From Nodosilinea sp. LEGE 06152 (GTDB taxonomy: Bacteria; Cyanobacteriota; Cyanobacteriia; Phormidesmidales; Phormidesmidaceae): a stretch of DNA of 43,363 bases. A program made the position numbers and the translations under genes. This document shows, one piece after another, positions 1 through 7,974 of this stretch (position 1 is its first letter; each line of letters starts with the position of its first letter). The stretch lies in the NCBI RefSeq assembly GCF_015207525.1, contig NZ_JADEWR010000019.1, positions 45,396 to 88,758 on the forward strand, read 5' to 3'. The notes beneath the pieces were generated by a model. It did not search any database, was not told where the DNA came from, and saw only the letters and a list, made by a program, of their open reading frames with translations.

Positions 1-229
1 CAGGTGGATGCGTTAGACTGCTTTGCCAAAGGGTAAACCAAGCTCTGCGCGGTGGTTTCGAGCTTAGTTAGAGACCTGTCGAGGCAGTAACCCCACTACT
101 ACTATCACTCAAGGAAAGGCTTGCTATCAGTTTTGGGCTGGCCTTGTTGGGCCTGCGGCAAGACGGCCTGCGTAGGGTTTCTTGGGGGTGGGATCAGGAA
201 TCAAACTTCAGGTCGTAGCGTTAAATACC
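1..229. other. Non-coding stretch upstream of the GH2 gene
   Basis: No convincing reading frame, tRNA or known structured RNA is visible here. The stretch is GC-rich with short G-runs and a direct repeat of GCCTGCG near 152-173. It may be the downstream flank of a gene outside the window plus the leader region of the galactose operon. A small RNA cannot be excluded by eye. Confidence 0.4.
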
Positions 230-238
230 TGCGATAAT
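230..238 (+). promoter_or_regulatory. Candidate extended -10 promoter of the GH2-galT-galK operon
   Basis: TGC directly precedes GATAAT, which fits an extended -10 element (TGn plus a five-of-six match to TATAAT). No good -35 box lies at the usual distance. Initiation would fall near 245, leaving a leader of about 55 nt before the GH2 start. This is inference from sequence only. Confidence 0.4.
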
Positions 239-245
239 AGAGTTA

Positions 246-275
246 GTTAAGAAGCCCTAAGAGGGCATCCTTAAC
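246..275 (+). promoter_or_regulatory. Stem-loop in the leader of the GH2 gene
   Basis: GTTAAG (246-251) pairs with CTTAAC (270-275), and inside it GCCCT (254-258) pairs with AGGGC (262-266) around an AAG loop. The two stems are separated by a small AA/ATC internal loop. No T-run follows, so it is not a classical terminator. If the promoter at 230-238 is right, the hairpin is at the extreme 5' end of the mRNA, where such structures often stabilise transcripts. Confidence 0.5.
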
Positions 276-300
276 AGAATAAGTTTGGTTAGACAGCCCC

Positions 301-2274
301 ATGAAGTCCTTCGGTAAATGCCTCGAAGATGAATATCCCTGCGACTTAACGCCCCACCTTCAGTCGCAGGTAAGCTCAGCCTACCCCCGTCCTCAGCTAC
401 AGCGTTCTCAGTGGACTTCCCTGGATGGCACTTGGAAGTTTACCTACAACGACGACGGGCGCTACGCACGTCCCAGTGATGTTACAGCGTGGGACCAGAA
501 TATCGAAGTTCCCTTCGCTCCCGAATCTATCCGAAGTGGTATTCATGACCAGGGGTTTCACCCAAACTGCTGGTACGAGCGAGAGTTTGAGGCCTCGGCA
601 GAGGGTAACCGCGTCCTGCTCCACTTTGGAGCCGTTGATTACCGGGCGCGGGTGTGGGTCAACGGCCAGTTCATGGTTGACCATGAGGGCGGGCACACCC
701 CCTTTTCAATGGATATTACTTCCGTACTGCGCCCCGATGGTAAGCAGACGGTAACTCTCTGGGCAGAGGACGACCCCCACGACCTGGCAAAACCACGGGG
801 TAAGCAGGACTGGCAGCTAGAACCCCACAGCATCTGGTATCCCCGGACCAGCGGTATTTGGCAAACGGTGTGGTTGGAAAAAGTTCCTACCACCTATATT
901 GACCGCATCAAGTGGACCCCCCATTTTGAGCGCTGGGAGATTGGCTTTGAAGGGTTTGTCTCCGGCGACCTGCAGAAGGAAATGCACCTGAAGGTGCGGC
1001 TGACGGTGGGCCACCAGCTCCTGGTCAACGATATGTACGAGGTGCTGAACGGCGAAATTCACCGCCGCATTGCTCTCTCTGACCCCGGCATTGACGACTA
1101 CCGCAACGAACTGCTGTGGAGCCCTGAGAAGCCGACGCTGATCGACGCCCAGATTCAGCTCTGGTGCCAGGGGCAGCTGGTGGATGAGGTGACTTCCTAT
1201 ACCGCTATGCGGACGGTGAATGTGCAGCGCGATCGCTTCATGCTCAACGGGCATCCCTACTACCTGCGGCTGGTGCTCGACCAGGGCTACTGGGAAGACA
1301 CCCTGATGACCGCCCCCTCCGATGACGCCCTGCGCCGCGATGTGGAACTGGTGAAGCAAATGGGCTTCAACGGCGTGCGTAAGCACCAGAAAATTGAAGA
1401 CCCTCGCTTCCTTTACTGGGCCGACGTGCTGGGGCTGCTGGTGTGGGAAGAAATGCCCAGCGCCTACCGCTTTAGCCCCAAGGCGGTCGAACGGCTGACC
1501 AAAGAGTGGACCGAGGTGATTGAGCGCGATGCCAGCCATCCCTGCATTGTGGTCTGGGTGCCCTTTAACGAGTCGTGGGGCGTACCTGACTTGACCGCCA
1601 CTCCGGCCCACCGTCACTGTGTCCAGGCGCTGTATCACCTGACCAAAACCCTCGACCCCACTCGTCCGGTGATCGGAAATGACGGCTGGGAAAGCACGGC
1701 CACCGACATTTTGGCGATCCACGACTATGACACCCAATCCCATAGTTTGGCTAAACGCTATGGGCCTGAAGTGAAGCTGGCCGATCTGTTCGATCGCCAG
1801 CGCCCTGGCGGGCGGGTTCTGACTCTAGACGGCTACCCCCACCAGGGGCAACCGATCATGCTGACAGAGTTTGGCGGCATTGCCTGCACCAAACCCGACG
1901 AGCAGAACCATACCTGGGGATATGCACGCTCCGACAACGCGCTGGAGTTTCAGCGACAGTATGCGGCGCTGCTGAAAACGGTGAATCAGGTAGAGATTTT
2001 TAGCGGTTTCTGCTATACCCAGCTGACGGATACCTTTCAGGAGGCAAACGGGCTGTTATATATCGATCGCACGCCCAAATTCCCCATTGGGGCGATCGCA
2101 TCTGCCACTTTGGGTAGGGGAATGGGAGAGGATGCCCCGTCTATGCTGCAGGAGTCTGCAAAAATAGCGCAGGCCAACATAGAACATGCATTCTCAGATT
2201 CTCTTGAAGCCAGATGGGCGCAACCTCACCCTGTACAGCCGGTTCCCCATTGCGGCGGGAATAACCGCACCTAG
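301..2274 (+). CDS. GH2-family glycosidase (beta-galactosidase / beta-glucuronidase type)
   Basis: The protein has 657 residues with the GH2 layout: an N-terminal jelly-roll sugar-binding domain (about 35-195), an immunoglobulin-like middle domain, and a C-terminal TIM barrel. The acid/base motif FNESWG places the proton donor at Glu424. The motif LTEFGG places the nucleophile at Glu523. Both catalytic glutamates are intact. No signal peptide is visible, so it should act on imported oligosaccharides in the cytoplasm. The neighbouring galT, galK and galE make a beta-galactoside the likely substrate, but GH2 also includes glucuronidases and mannosidases and the fold alone does not decide. The ATG at 301 lacks a clear Shine-Dalgarno sequence. 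The 3' end overlaps galT by 89 nt. Confidence 0.85.
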   Translation: MKSFGKCLEDEYPCDLTPHLQSQVSSAYPRPQLQRSQWTSLDGTWKFTYNDDGRYARPSDVTAWDQNIEVPFAPESIRSGIHDQGFHPNCWYEREFEASAEGNRVLLHFGAVDYRARVWVNGQFMVDHEGGHTPFSMDITSVLRPDGKQTVTLWAEDDPHDLAKPRGKQDWQLEPHSIWYPRTSGIWQTVWLEKVPTTYIDRIKWTPHFERWEIGFEGFVSGDLQKEMHLKVRLTVGHQLLVNDMYEVLNGEIHRRIALSDPGIDDYRNELLWSPEKPTLIDAQIQLWCQGQLVDEVTSYTAMRTVNVQRDRFMLNGHPYYLRLVLDQGYWEDTLMTAPSDDALRRDVELVKQMGFNGVRKHQKIEDPRFLYWADVLGLLVWEEMPSAYRFSPKAVERLTKEWTEVIERDASHPCIVVWVPFNESWGVPDLTATPAHRHCVQALYHLTKTLDPTRPVIGNDGWESTATDILAIHDYDTQSHSLAKRYGPEVKLADLFDRQRPGGRVLTLDGYPHQGQPIMLTEFGGIACTKPDEQNHTWGYARSDNALEFQRQYAALLKTVNQVEIFSGFCYTQLTDTFQEANGLLYIDRTPKFPIGAIASATLGRGMGEDAPSMLQESAKIAQANIEHAFSDSLEARWAQPHPVQPVPHCGGNNRT

Positions 2275-3286
2275 TCCGAGCAGCGATCCGGTCCAGGCCA
2301 ACCCTCACCTCCGCTGGCATCCGCTGCGGGGGGAGTGGGTGGCCTACGCCAGCCATCGCCAGGGGCGGACCTTTATGCCGCCCCCAGAATACAATCCGCT
2401 GGCCCCCACCAAAGACCCGCAGTTTCCCACGGAGCTGCCCCAGGGCAACTACGACATTGCGGTGTTTGAAAATCGGTTTCCGTCGCTGATTCCATCAGCG
2501 GCGGATTCTCCGCGTGAAATTGTGGATACGGTGCCCGCCAATGGTGCTTGCGAGGTAGTGGTGTTTACCCAAAATCCGGAGGCGGCGCTGAGTTCGCTGC
2601 CGCTGGATCATATTGAATTGCTGTTTCAGGTGTGGGGCGATCGCACCCAGGCCATCAGTCAGCACTCCCAAATTCAATACGTGCTGCCCTTTGAGAACAA
2701 AGGGGTCGAGGTGGGGGTGACGCTACACCATCCCCACGGCCAAATTTATGCTTATCCCTTTGTGCCGCCGGTTCCGGCGCGGATGGGGGAGTGCCAGCGG
2801 GAGTACTATCAGCAGCACCAGCGAGGGCTGTTGCAGGATTTGATCCAGGCGGAGATTGAGGACAATCAGCGGATTTTGTATCGGGATGACTGGGCGATCG
2901 CCTTTGTTCCCGTGTGCGCTCGCTATCCCTATGAAGTGTGGATTGCCCCGATTCAACCTGTTGCCACATTTCAGGATTTGTCTCCCGACCAGCGGACGAG
3001 CCTAGCCAGAGCGCTCAAGACGGTGACCCTGAAATATGACGGCCTGTGGCAGCGGCCGTTTCCCTACCTGATGGCCTGGTTTCAGGCCCCGGTGAATGGG
3101 GCAGCGCACCCAGAATGGCACCTGCACGCCCAGTTTTATCCGCCCTATCGCACGTCGGATAGGCTCAAGTATTTAGCCGGCACAGAGCTGGCGGCGGGAA
3201 TGTTTGCCAATGACGCGCTGCCGGAAGAAAAAGCCAAGGAATTACAGGCGGTTAACGTTGAGCTTGAGCAAATTGCGCATGTTTAA
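2186..3286 (+). CDS. galT: Galactose-1-phosphate uridylyltransferase
   Basis: GalT exchanges UMP between UDP-glucose and galactose-1-phosphate in the Leloir pathway. The 366-residue protein shows the family start block NPHLRWHPLRGEWV near residues 39-52 and the diagnostic HPHGQ motif at 182-186, where His184 is the expected uridylylated nucleophile. A second His-containing stretch (HPEWHLHAQF, about 310) gives the other histidines conserved in the family. The ATG at 2186 lies inside the GH2 gene, 89 nt before its stop. I keep this start because the first residues (about 6-20, LLKPDGRNLTLYSR) look like the conserved cyanobacterial GalT N-terminus. Translational coupling with GH2 is likely. Active in the cytoplasm with galK (4646) and galE (10484). 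Confidence 0.93.
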   Translation: MHSQILLKPDGRNLTLYSRFPIAAGITAPSPSSDPVQANPHLRWHPLRGEWVAYASHRQGRTFMPPPEYNPLAPTKDPQFPTELPQGNYDIAVFENRFPSLIPSAADSPREIVDTVPANGACEVVVFTQNPEAALSSLPLDHIELLFQVWGDRTQAISQHSQIQYVLPFENKGVEVGVTLHHPHGQIYAYPFVPPVPARMGECQREYYQQHQRGLLQDLIQAEIEDNQRILYRDDWAIAFVPVCARYPYEVWIAPIQPVATFQDLSPDQRTSLARALKTVTLKYDGLWQRPFPYLMAWFQAPVNGAAHPEWHLHAQFYPPYRTSDRLKYLAGTELAAGMFANDALPEEKAKELQAVNVELEQIAHV

Positions 3287-3316
3287 TACTGAATCCTACC
3301 TGCCTACGCCCAGTTG

Positions 3317-3344
3317 GTAGGGGCATAGCACGCTACGCCCCTAC
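3317..3344. repeat. Palindromic repeat of the GTAGGGGC...GCCCCTAC family
   Basis: GTAGGGGC (3317-3324) pairs with GCCCCTAC (3337-3344), and TAGC pairs with GCTA inside, with one A/C mismatch. It lies 31 nt after the galT stop and could act as a terminator or mRNA stabiliser. A related perfect palindrome is at 43201-43223. Confidence 0.6.
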
Positions 3345-3395
3345 GGGGTGCCTGTTTTGAATTCGGGGTTTCCCATGTCGGATTTTGTATAAGGA

Positions 3396-3465
3396 GATTT
3401 TCCCGAAAGAAGACACTAACTTCAACTCAGCAACTGTAGCCGCCGTAGAGTGGGCACTGCCCACC
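3396..3465 (+). repeat. Dispersed ~70-bp repeat, copy 1
   Basis: This segment matches the reverse complement of 9391-9462 along its length. Shared blocks are GATTTTC, GAAAAGAAGA-like, TTCA(A)CTCAGCA, a GTAGCCG-like block, and the core GTGGGCACTGCCCACC. The core is itself a near-perfect dyad. It lies in the gap between galT and the M24 gene, 75 nt upstream of the latter. Confidence 0.65.
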
Positions 3466-3539
3466 ATTAGGGAAACTATTTTTCAGAAGTCGCCTAAGCA
3501 ATGAATCACTATTGACCACTAAGCAGAGCAATTTTTGCC

Positions 3540-4643
3540 ATGAATCGCTCAGAAGAAATTTCTGAAAAATTAGCCGTTCTGCGGCACACGCTCCAGGAGA
3601 CGAACGCTGCCGGAATTCGCCTGCGGGGAACCGACTGGTTTGCCTGGGCAACGGCTGGGGGCTCGAATACCGTGCTGCTGGCCGCTGAAACAGGGGTCGC
3701 TGAAGTGCTGGTGACGCCCACCGATGCCTGGGTGCTAACCGATGAAATTGAAGCCCAGCGGCTCAAGGATGAAGAACTGCCGGAGGGTTCGCCCTACAAG
3801 CTTCAGGTCAATCCGTGGGCACAGGGTTCTGAGCGCCAAGCTTTTGTAGAGGAAGTGACCCAGGGCGGTCAGGTATTGAGCGATAGGCCATCGGGAGGCT
3901 CTACTGAAGCGGCCCTGCCTGCATCCCTCGTTCAGCATCGATGGGTCATGTTGCCCAGCGAGCTGGATCGCTATCGCGAAGTGGGACGGTTGGCCAGCGA
4001 AGCGATGACCGAGGTATTGACCCGAGCCCAACCCACTTGGACGGAAGATCAACTGGCGGGGGCAGGGGCAGAAGCGATGTGGGCTAGAGGGCTACATCCG
4101 GCGCTGACTCTGGCAGCGGGCGATCGCCGCCTACCCCTCTATCGCCATCCCCTGCCCAGCGGTGAAACCCTGGGGCGACAGGCGATGCTGGTGTTTTGTG
4201 CGCGGGGTCACGGGCTGATTGTGAGCCTGACTCGCTTTGTTTTCTTTGAGAAATTGTCTGAATCAGACCGGCAACGCCATCGCACCATTGCTGAGATTGA
4301 AGCCGTTGCCCTGGATCGCTGCCAGGTAGATACGCCGCTGAATGCCATCTTTCAGGCGTTGGCAACCGCCTACGAACAGCACGGCTACCCCAACGCAATT
4401 CGCGAACACCACCAGGGGGGAACCGCTGGCTATGGGGCACGGGAGGTGATCGCCACCGCCGAGACGGGCGATCGCCTGACTGCTCCCACGGCCCTGGCCT
4501 GGAACCCCAGCATTCCAGGGGCAAAGATTGAGGATACTTTTGTTTTGCACCCCGACAATCAGTTGGAGAATCTGAGTTTTGACCCTCAGTTTCCCCACCA
4601 GGAGATTGCCGGACGACTCCGAGCAATTCCCCTGGAGCGCTAA
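3540..4643 (+). CDS. M24 (creatinase/aminopeptidase P fold) protein, probably not a working peptidase
   Basis: The 367-residue protein looks like a pita-bread-fold M24 family member: an N-terminal creatinase-like domain (about 1-135) and a C-terminal domain with HHQGGTAGYGARE (290-302) and KIEDTF (329-334). Active M24 enzymes bind two metals through Asp, Asp, His, Glu, Glu. Here the segment that should carry the two aspartates (about 217-231, LVFCARG...VSLTR) has none, while the later glutamate (Glu331) is kept. I infer loss of the dinuclear metal site and so a non-hydrolytic or binding role. It ends 2 nt before galK, so it is almost certainly co-transcribed with it. The function in a galactose operon is unknown. 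Homologues are usually annotated simply as Xaa-Pro peptidase family. Confidence 0.75.
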   Translation: MNRSEEISEKLAVLRHTLQETNAAGIRLRGTDWFAWATAGGSNTVLLAAETGVAEVLVTPTDAWVLTDEIEAQRLKDEELPEGSPYKLQVNPWAQGSERQAFVEEVTQGGQVLSDRPSGGSTEAALPASLVQHRWVMLPSELDRYREVGRLASEAMTEVLTRAQPTWTEDQLAGAGAEAMWARGLHPALTLAAGDRRLPLYRHPLPSGETLGRQAMLVFCARGHGLIVSLTRFVFFEKLSESDRQRHRTIAEIEAVALDRCQVDTPLNAIFQALATAYEQHGYPNAIREHHQGGTAGYGAREVIATAETGDRLTAPTALAWNPSIPGAKIEDTFVLHPDNQLENLSFDPQFPHQEIAGRLRAIPLER

Positions 4644-4645
4644 TC

Positions 4646-5704
4646 ATGGACTACAGGCAAATTTTCAATACCGCCCCCGAAGTTGAAGCCCGTGCCCCCG
4701 GACGAGTGAATTTGCTGGGTGAACACACCGACTACAACGATGGCTTTGTGCTGCCCACCGCCATTCCCCAACACACCACCGTTGCCATCGGCTTCAGCCC
4801 CGATGGTCGCCACCATTTCTATTCCGCCGAATTAGAGGAGCAGGTTGATCTCGACCCCGCTGGGGCCAATCCCGAAGGCTTTGCCAGCTACGTTGCTGGC
4901 TGCATTCGCGTTTTGGAAACGGCTGGGCATAGCATTCCACCCTTGAATATCTTCGTCACGTCGTCCGTACCCATCGGTTCCGGGCTATCCAGCAGCGCCG
5001 CGCTGGAAGTGGCCACCTTGAGGGGGTTGCGATCGCTCCTCCACCTCCCCTTAGACGATGTGCAAATTGCCCAATTCGGCCAGCAGGCGGAGATTCAGTA
5101 TGCGGGGGTGAGCTGCGGCATTCTTGACCAGATGGCCTCTAGCCTAGCCGACACCGATCACATGCTGTTTCTCGATACCCGCACCCTCGATCGCCAGGTT
5201 TTGCCCTTCCCTACTGGTGCCGAAATTGTGGTGATCGACAGTGGCGTGGCGCGATCGCTCGCCACCAGCGGCTACAACCAGCGCCGCGCCGAGTGCGAAG
5301 CAGCAGCTAAGCAGCTGGGTGTTAAAGCCTTACGCGACATCACCGATCCCCAGCAGGCCGAGCAGTTACCTGACCCGCTGCGCCAGCGGGCTCGGCATGT
5401 GATCACTGAAAACAACCGGGTTTTGAAAGCCCTGGAAGGCATTACTGCCGAAGCCTTTGGGGAACTGATGAACGACTCCCACGCCAGCCTGCGGGATGAC
5501 TATGAAGTTTCCGTCCCCGCCCTCGATGCCCTAGTAGATATTCTTCAAAACACCCCCGATGTCTTTGGTGCCCGCCTCACCGGGGCCGGATTTGGCGGGG
5601 CCTGCGTTGCCCTGGTTGCCAAAGGAAAAGGGGATGCGATCGCCCGCTCCACCCTCGAACAGTACAACCACACTGGACACAACGGTCGCATTCTGGTCGC
5701 CTAA
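4646..5704 (+). CDS. galK: Galactokinase
   Basis: GalK phosphorylates alpha-D-galactose at C1 with ATP, the first Leloir step. The 352-residue protein is a GHMP kinase with all three signatures: the galactose-binding block APGRVNLLGEHTDY (17-30), the ATP loop PIGSGLSSSAALE (109-121), and RLTGAGFGGACV near the C-terminus (about 312-323). CGILDQM (158-164) supplies the catalytic base, expected at Asp161. The length is slightly shorter than the E. coli enzyme (382). The ATG at 4646 follows the M24 stop by 2 nt, which implies one transcript. No mutarotase (galM) gene accompanies it. Confidence 0.95.
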   Translation: MDYRQIFNTAPEVEARAPGRVNLLGEHTDYNDGFVLPTAIPQHTTVAIGFSPDGRHHFYSAELEEQVDLDPAGANPEGFASYVAGCIRVLETAGHSIPPLNIFVTSSVPIGSGLSSSAALEVATLRGLRSLLHLPLDDVQIAQFGQQAEIQYAGVSCGILDQMASSLADTDHMLFLDTRTLDRQVLPFPTGAEIVVIDSGVARSLATSGYNQRRAECEAAAKQLGVKALRDITDPQQAEQLPDPLRQRARHVITENNRVLKALEGITAEAFGELMNDSHASLRDDYEVSVPALDALVDILQNTPDVFGARLTGAGFGGACVALVAKGKGDAIARSTLEQYNHTGHNGRILVA

Positions 5705-5746
5705 CTCCCAATCCCACCTCAGACCGTGTATTAAAGCTAATTTCCT

Positions 5747-5971
5747 ATGAGTAGTGAATCGCCCCAAAACCCCTTAGAAACTCTACATTCATTCACAGAA
5801 GGAACCATAGAAGGAGCCATCAAAGAGGCCATCGAAGAAGCTCATCTGCTGCTCAATACTCTGGAGGATCAAATTAAATTGGGTTTCTTCACGGGGCCAG
5901 CCGCAACCGAAATCAAGCCATCCGACGAGCAACCATCGCCCCTCGAAGACGACAGCTTCCGAGCCGATTGA
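5747..5971 (+). CDS. Small acidic hypothetical protein
   Basis: A 74-residue frame between galK and the metallo-hydrolase gene, running in the same direction. The middle (about 17-45) is rich in Glu, Ala, Ile and Leu with the near-repeat GTIEGAIKEAIEE and would form an amphipathic helix. The C-terminus is acidic and rich in Pro, Ser and Asp. No domain is recognised. The ATG at 5747 has only a weak upstream purine stretch. I consider it a probable but unproven gene because of its codon choice and its position in the co-directional run. Confidence 0.45.
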   Translation: MSSESPQNPLETLHSFTEGTIEGAIKEAIEEAHLLLNTLEDQIKLGFFTGPAATEIKPSDEQPSPLEDDSFRAD

Positions 5972-6036
5972 CGCTGACTCTGCCAGCACTTTAGCCACTA
6001 ACCGCTCAACCTTGTAACCAACCAGGAGAAAAGCTT

Positions 6037-6885
6037 ATGCGCATTCATCACCTCAACTGTGGCTGCATGTGTCCCCTCGGCGGATCGCTCTTTGATGGCT
6101 TCAGTCGCGGCCTCACCGCCCACCTCGTCTGCCACTGTCTGCTGATAGAAACCGATCGCGAACTGGTGCTCATTGATACTGGCTTTGGCTTACAGGATGT
6201 TGAAGCTCCCTACTCGCGACTCAGCCCATTTTTCATTCATTTCAACAACATTCAGTTCGCTCGCAAATACACCGCCGTCGAGCAAATTCAGCGCCTCGGA
6301 TTTTCTCCCAGCGATGTGCGTCATATAGTCTTGACCCACCTCGATTTTGACCATGCCGGTGGCCTAGAGGATTTCCCTGAAGCGACCGTGCACGTGATGC
6401 AGAGCGAGATGGAAACAGCCCGCGATCGCCGGGGTTTTATCGCCAGTCGGCGCTATCGCCCCAATCAGTGGGATGAGGTTAAGCAGTGGCAATACTACAC
6501 AGCGGCAGGCGAGCCCTGGTTTGGCTTTGAGGCGGTTCGCGACTTGGCCGGATTGCCTCCAGAAATTCTGCTCATTCCTCTAGCGGGGCACACCCACGGC
6601 CATGCGGGAATTGCCATTCAAACCGCTGAGGGCTGGCTATTGCACGCTGGAGACGCCTATTTTTATCGGGATGAAATGAACCCATCGCAGCGGCGCTGCA
6701 CACCGGGAATGCGCGCTTACCAGTGGATGATGGAAGTCGATCGCACCGCTCGGCTACAGAATCAGGATCGGCTATGGCAGTTGTCGTGCGACCAACCCAA
6801 CGACGTGCGCCTTTTTTGTAGCCATGATGCCGTTGAATTGGACGCTTTCGCTCAATCTTCGTCTCCAGAATCTGCGTTGCGGTAG
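6037..6885 (+). CDS. Metallo-beta-lactamase-fold hydrolase (lactonase/glyoxalase II-like)
   Basis: The 282-residue protein has the MBL fold motifs THLDFDHAGGL (100-110), AGHTHGHAG (about 184-192) and HAGDAYF (about 205-211). These give the His/Asp zinc ligands, so the metal site looks complete. The signature is the HxDxDH variant (His101, Asp103, Asp105, His106), with Asp in place of the usual second His. The family includes N-acyl-homoserine lactonases, and the overall shape resembles those, but substrate cannot be assigned. AGGAG lies 8-12 nt upstream of the ATG at 6037, a good ribosome-binding site. No signal peptide is present. It sits within the galactose island; a lactonase acting on sugar lactones is one possibility, as inference only. 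Confidence 0.8.
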   Translation: MRIHHLNCGCMCPLGGSLFDGFSRGLTAHLVCHCLLIETDRELVLIDTGFGLQDVEAPYSRLSPFFIHFNNIQFARKYTAVEQIQRLGFSPSDVRHIVLTHLDFDHAGGLEDFPEATVHVMQSEMETARDRRGFIASRRYRPNQWDEVKQWQYYTAAGEPWFGFEAVRDLAGLPPEILLIPLAGHTHGHAGIAIQTAEGWLLHAGDAYFYRDEMNPSQRRCTPGMRAYQWMMEVDRTARLQNQDRLWQLSCDQPNDVRLFCSHDAVELDAFAQSSSPESALR

Positions 6886-6903
6886 GAGCATCGCAGGCCA
6901 TAT

Positions 6904-6932
6904 CCCTACCGCCAGAATTGCTGGTAATAGGG
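6904..6932 (+). terminator. Possible terminator hairpin after the MBL hydrolase gene
   Basis: CCCTA (6904-6908) pairs with TAGGG (6928-6932), and CCAG (6912-6915) pairs with CTGG (6921-6924) around AATTG. No U-run follows, so termination is only suggested. Confidence 0.3.
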
Positions 6933-7097
6933 TTGACGCAGAATAAATTGAGATTTTTGAAGAATCAGCAGAATCACAGGCATTCCGCCTCTACCAATGG
7001 GGAGAATAGAAATACATCGAGGGCTACATTTTGCTCTGCTTGTCGACCTTTAGCAGCACGATGTCATCCCTAACTCCCTCATTCAGCGGATTGCAAA

Positions 7098-7904
7098 ATG
7101 GTTCAGAGCATTCAAGGAACAACGTTTAGCACGACCGATTTAGACCAACTTGCAGCAGACTTAAATCGAGACGGAATTTGCATCATTCGCGGATTATTCG
7201 ATCGCGCCCTGATTGACGAATGGAAAGCCGCCTTTGATGCCCTATTTCACCAGCGGCAGCAACAGCCGGGCGGCGTTGCGCCCAGAGGCACCGCACGTGG
7301 CTACGTTACCCTGCCCTGGGTTGCTCCCTTTGCCAACCCTGACGTTTTTGCCAACCCAACCATTCTCGGCATCCTCGATCGCGTCTTTTACCAGGAATAC
7401 AGGCTGGTGCAGCTGGCTGCCGATATTCCCATGCAGGGGTCGGAATATCAGGATATTCACCGCGACTTTCGCCCCCTGTTTTCTGACCAGATTGTGACCC
7501 CGCTCTACGCGCTGGCGGTCAACTTTCCCCTGGTGGAGGTCACGGCAGACAACGGCCCCTTTGAGATGGCGCGGGGTACCCACGTGATGTCTCGTGAAGA
7601 AGGGCTAGTCAAAGTTCGGGCGGGCGAAATTGCAATGGAGCAGTTTCACATGCAGCCGGGAGACGTGATGGTGCGATCGCCCCTGGCCCTGCACCGGGGC
7701 ACCCCCAACCGCACGCCTGAACCTCGCCCCATGGTGGTGATGGGGTACGTCATGCACTGGCTTCACACCCACAAGGTAGATTTAACCCTGGAGCAAGACT
7801 ATTACAATGGGCTATCGCCAGAGCAGCAGCAGTTGCTCCGGTGTAACACCGTAGAACGGCTGTCCGACAACGCTACGGAAACCTACGTAAAGTTCGAATA
7901 TTAG
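7098..7904 (+). CDS. Phytanoyl-CoA dioxygenase (PhyH) family protein
   Basis: A 268-residue Fe(II)/2-oxoglutarate oxygenase of the PhyH family. The iron triad is visible as His121-x-Asp123 in the IHRDF motif and His199 in ALHRGTPN, with an arginine (about 210) placed to bind 2-oxoglutarate. The family hydroxylates or halogenates many small molecules, so the substrate is not known. No signal peptide is seen. The stop at 7904 is followed after 56 nt by the GH43 gene, and the gap contains a large inverted repeat. The preceding gap (6886-7097) shows no clear promoter. The position suggests a role in modifying a product related to the sugar genes, which is inference. Confidence 0.82.
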   Translation: MVQSIQGTTFSTTDLDQLAADLNRDGICIIRGLFDRALIDEWKAAFDALFHQRQQQPGGVAPRGTARGYVTLPWVAPFANPDVFANPTILGILDRVFYQEYRLVQLAADIPMQGSEYQDIHRDFRPLFSDQIVTPLYALAVNFPLVEVTADNGPFEMARGTHVMSREEGLVKVRAGEIAMEQFHMQPGDVMVRSPLALHRGTPNRTPEPRPMVVMGYVMHWLHTHKVDLTLEQDYYNGLSPEQQQLLRCNTVERLSDNATETYVKFEY

Positions 7905-7918
7905 TCGCGAGGGGTGCG

Positions 7919-7974
7919 AGGTTAGCGACCGAAGGAGGTGGTGGCTGAGCGCTACTTCCGATGGTCGCTAACCT
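7919..7974 (+). promoter_or_regulatory. Perfect 12-bp inverted repeat enclosing the GH43 ribosome-binding site
   Basis: AGGTTAGCGACC (7919-7930) is the exact reverse complement of GGTCGCTAACCT (7963-7974). The 32-nt loop holds the only strong Shine-Dalgarno sequence in the gap, AAGGAGG (7932-7938), part of which can also pair through GAAG with CTTC (7955-7958). The ATG at 7961 touches the right arm. An RNA hairpin here could hide the start of GH43 or bring the distant Shine-Dalgarno close to it. It could also serve as an attenuator after the PhyH gene. Confidence 0.6.

Noticed and set aside
1..229. Structured RNA such as RNase P RNA, 6S RNA or tmRNA
   Set aside because: None of the conserved sequence blocks of those RNAs that I know is present.
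817..1743. 308-codon open frame on the minus strand inside the GH2 gene
   Set aside because: It is antisense to the catalytic core of GH2. Its product is rich in His, Gly and Val with no domain, as expected from an antisense frame in GC-rich DNA.
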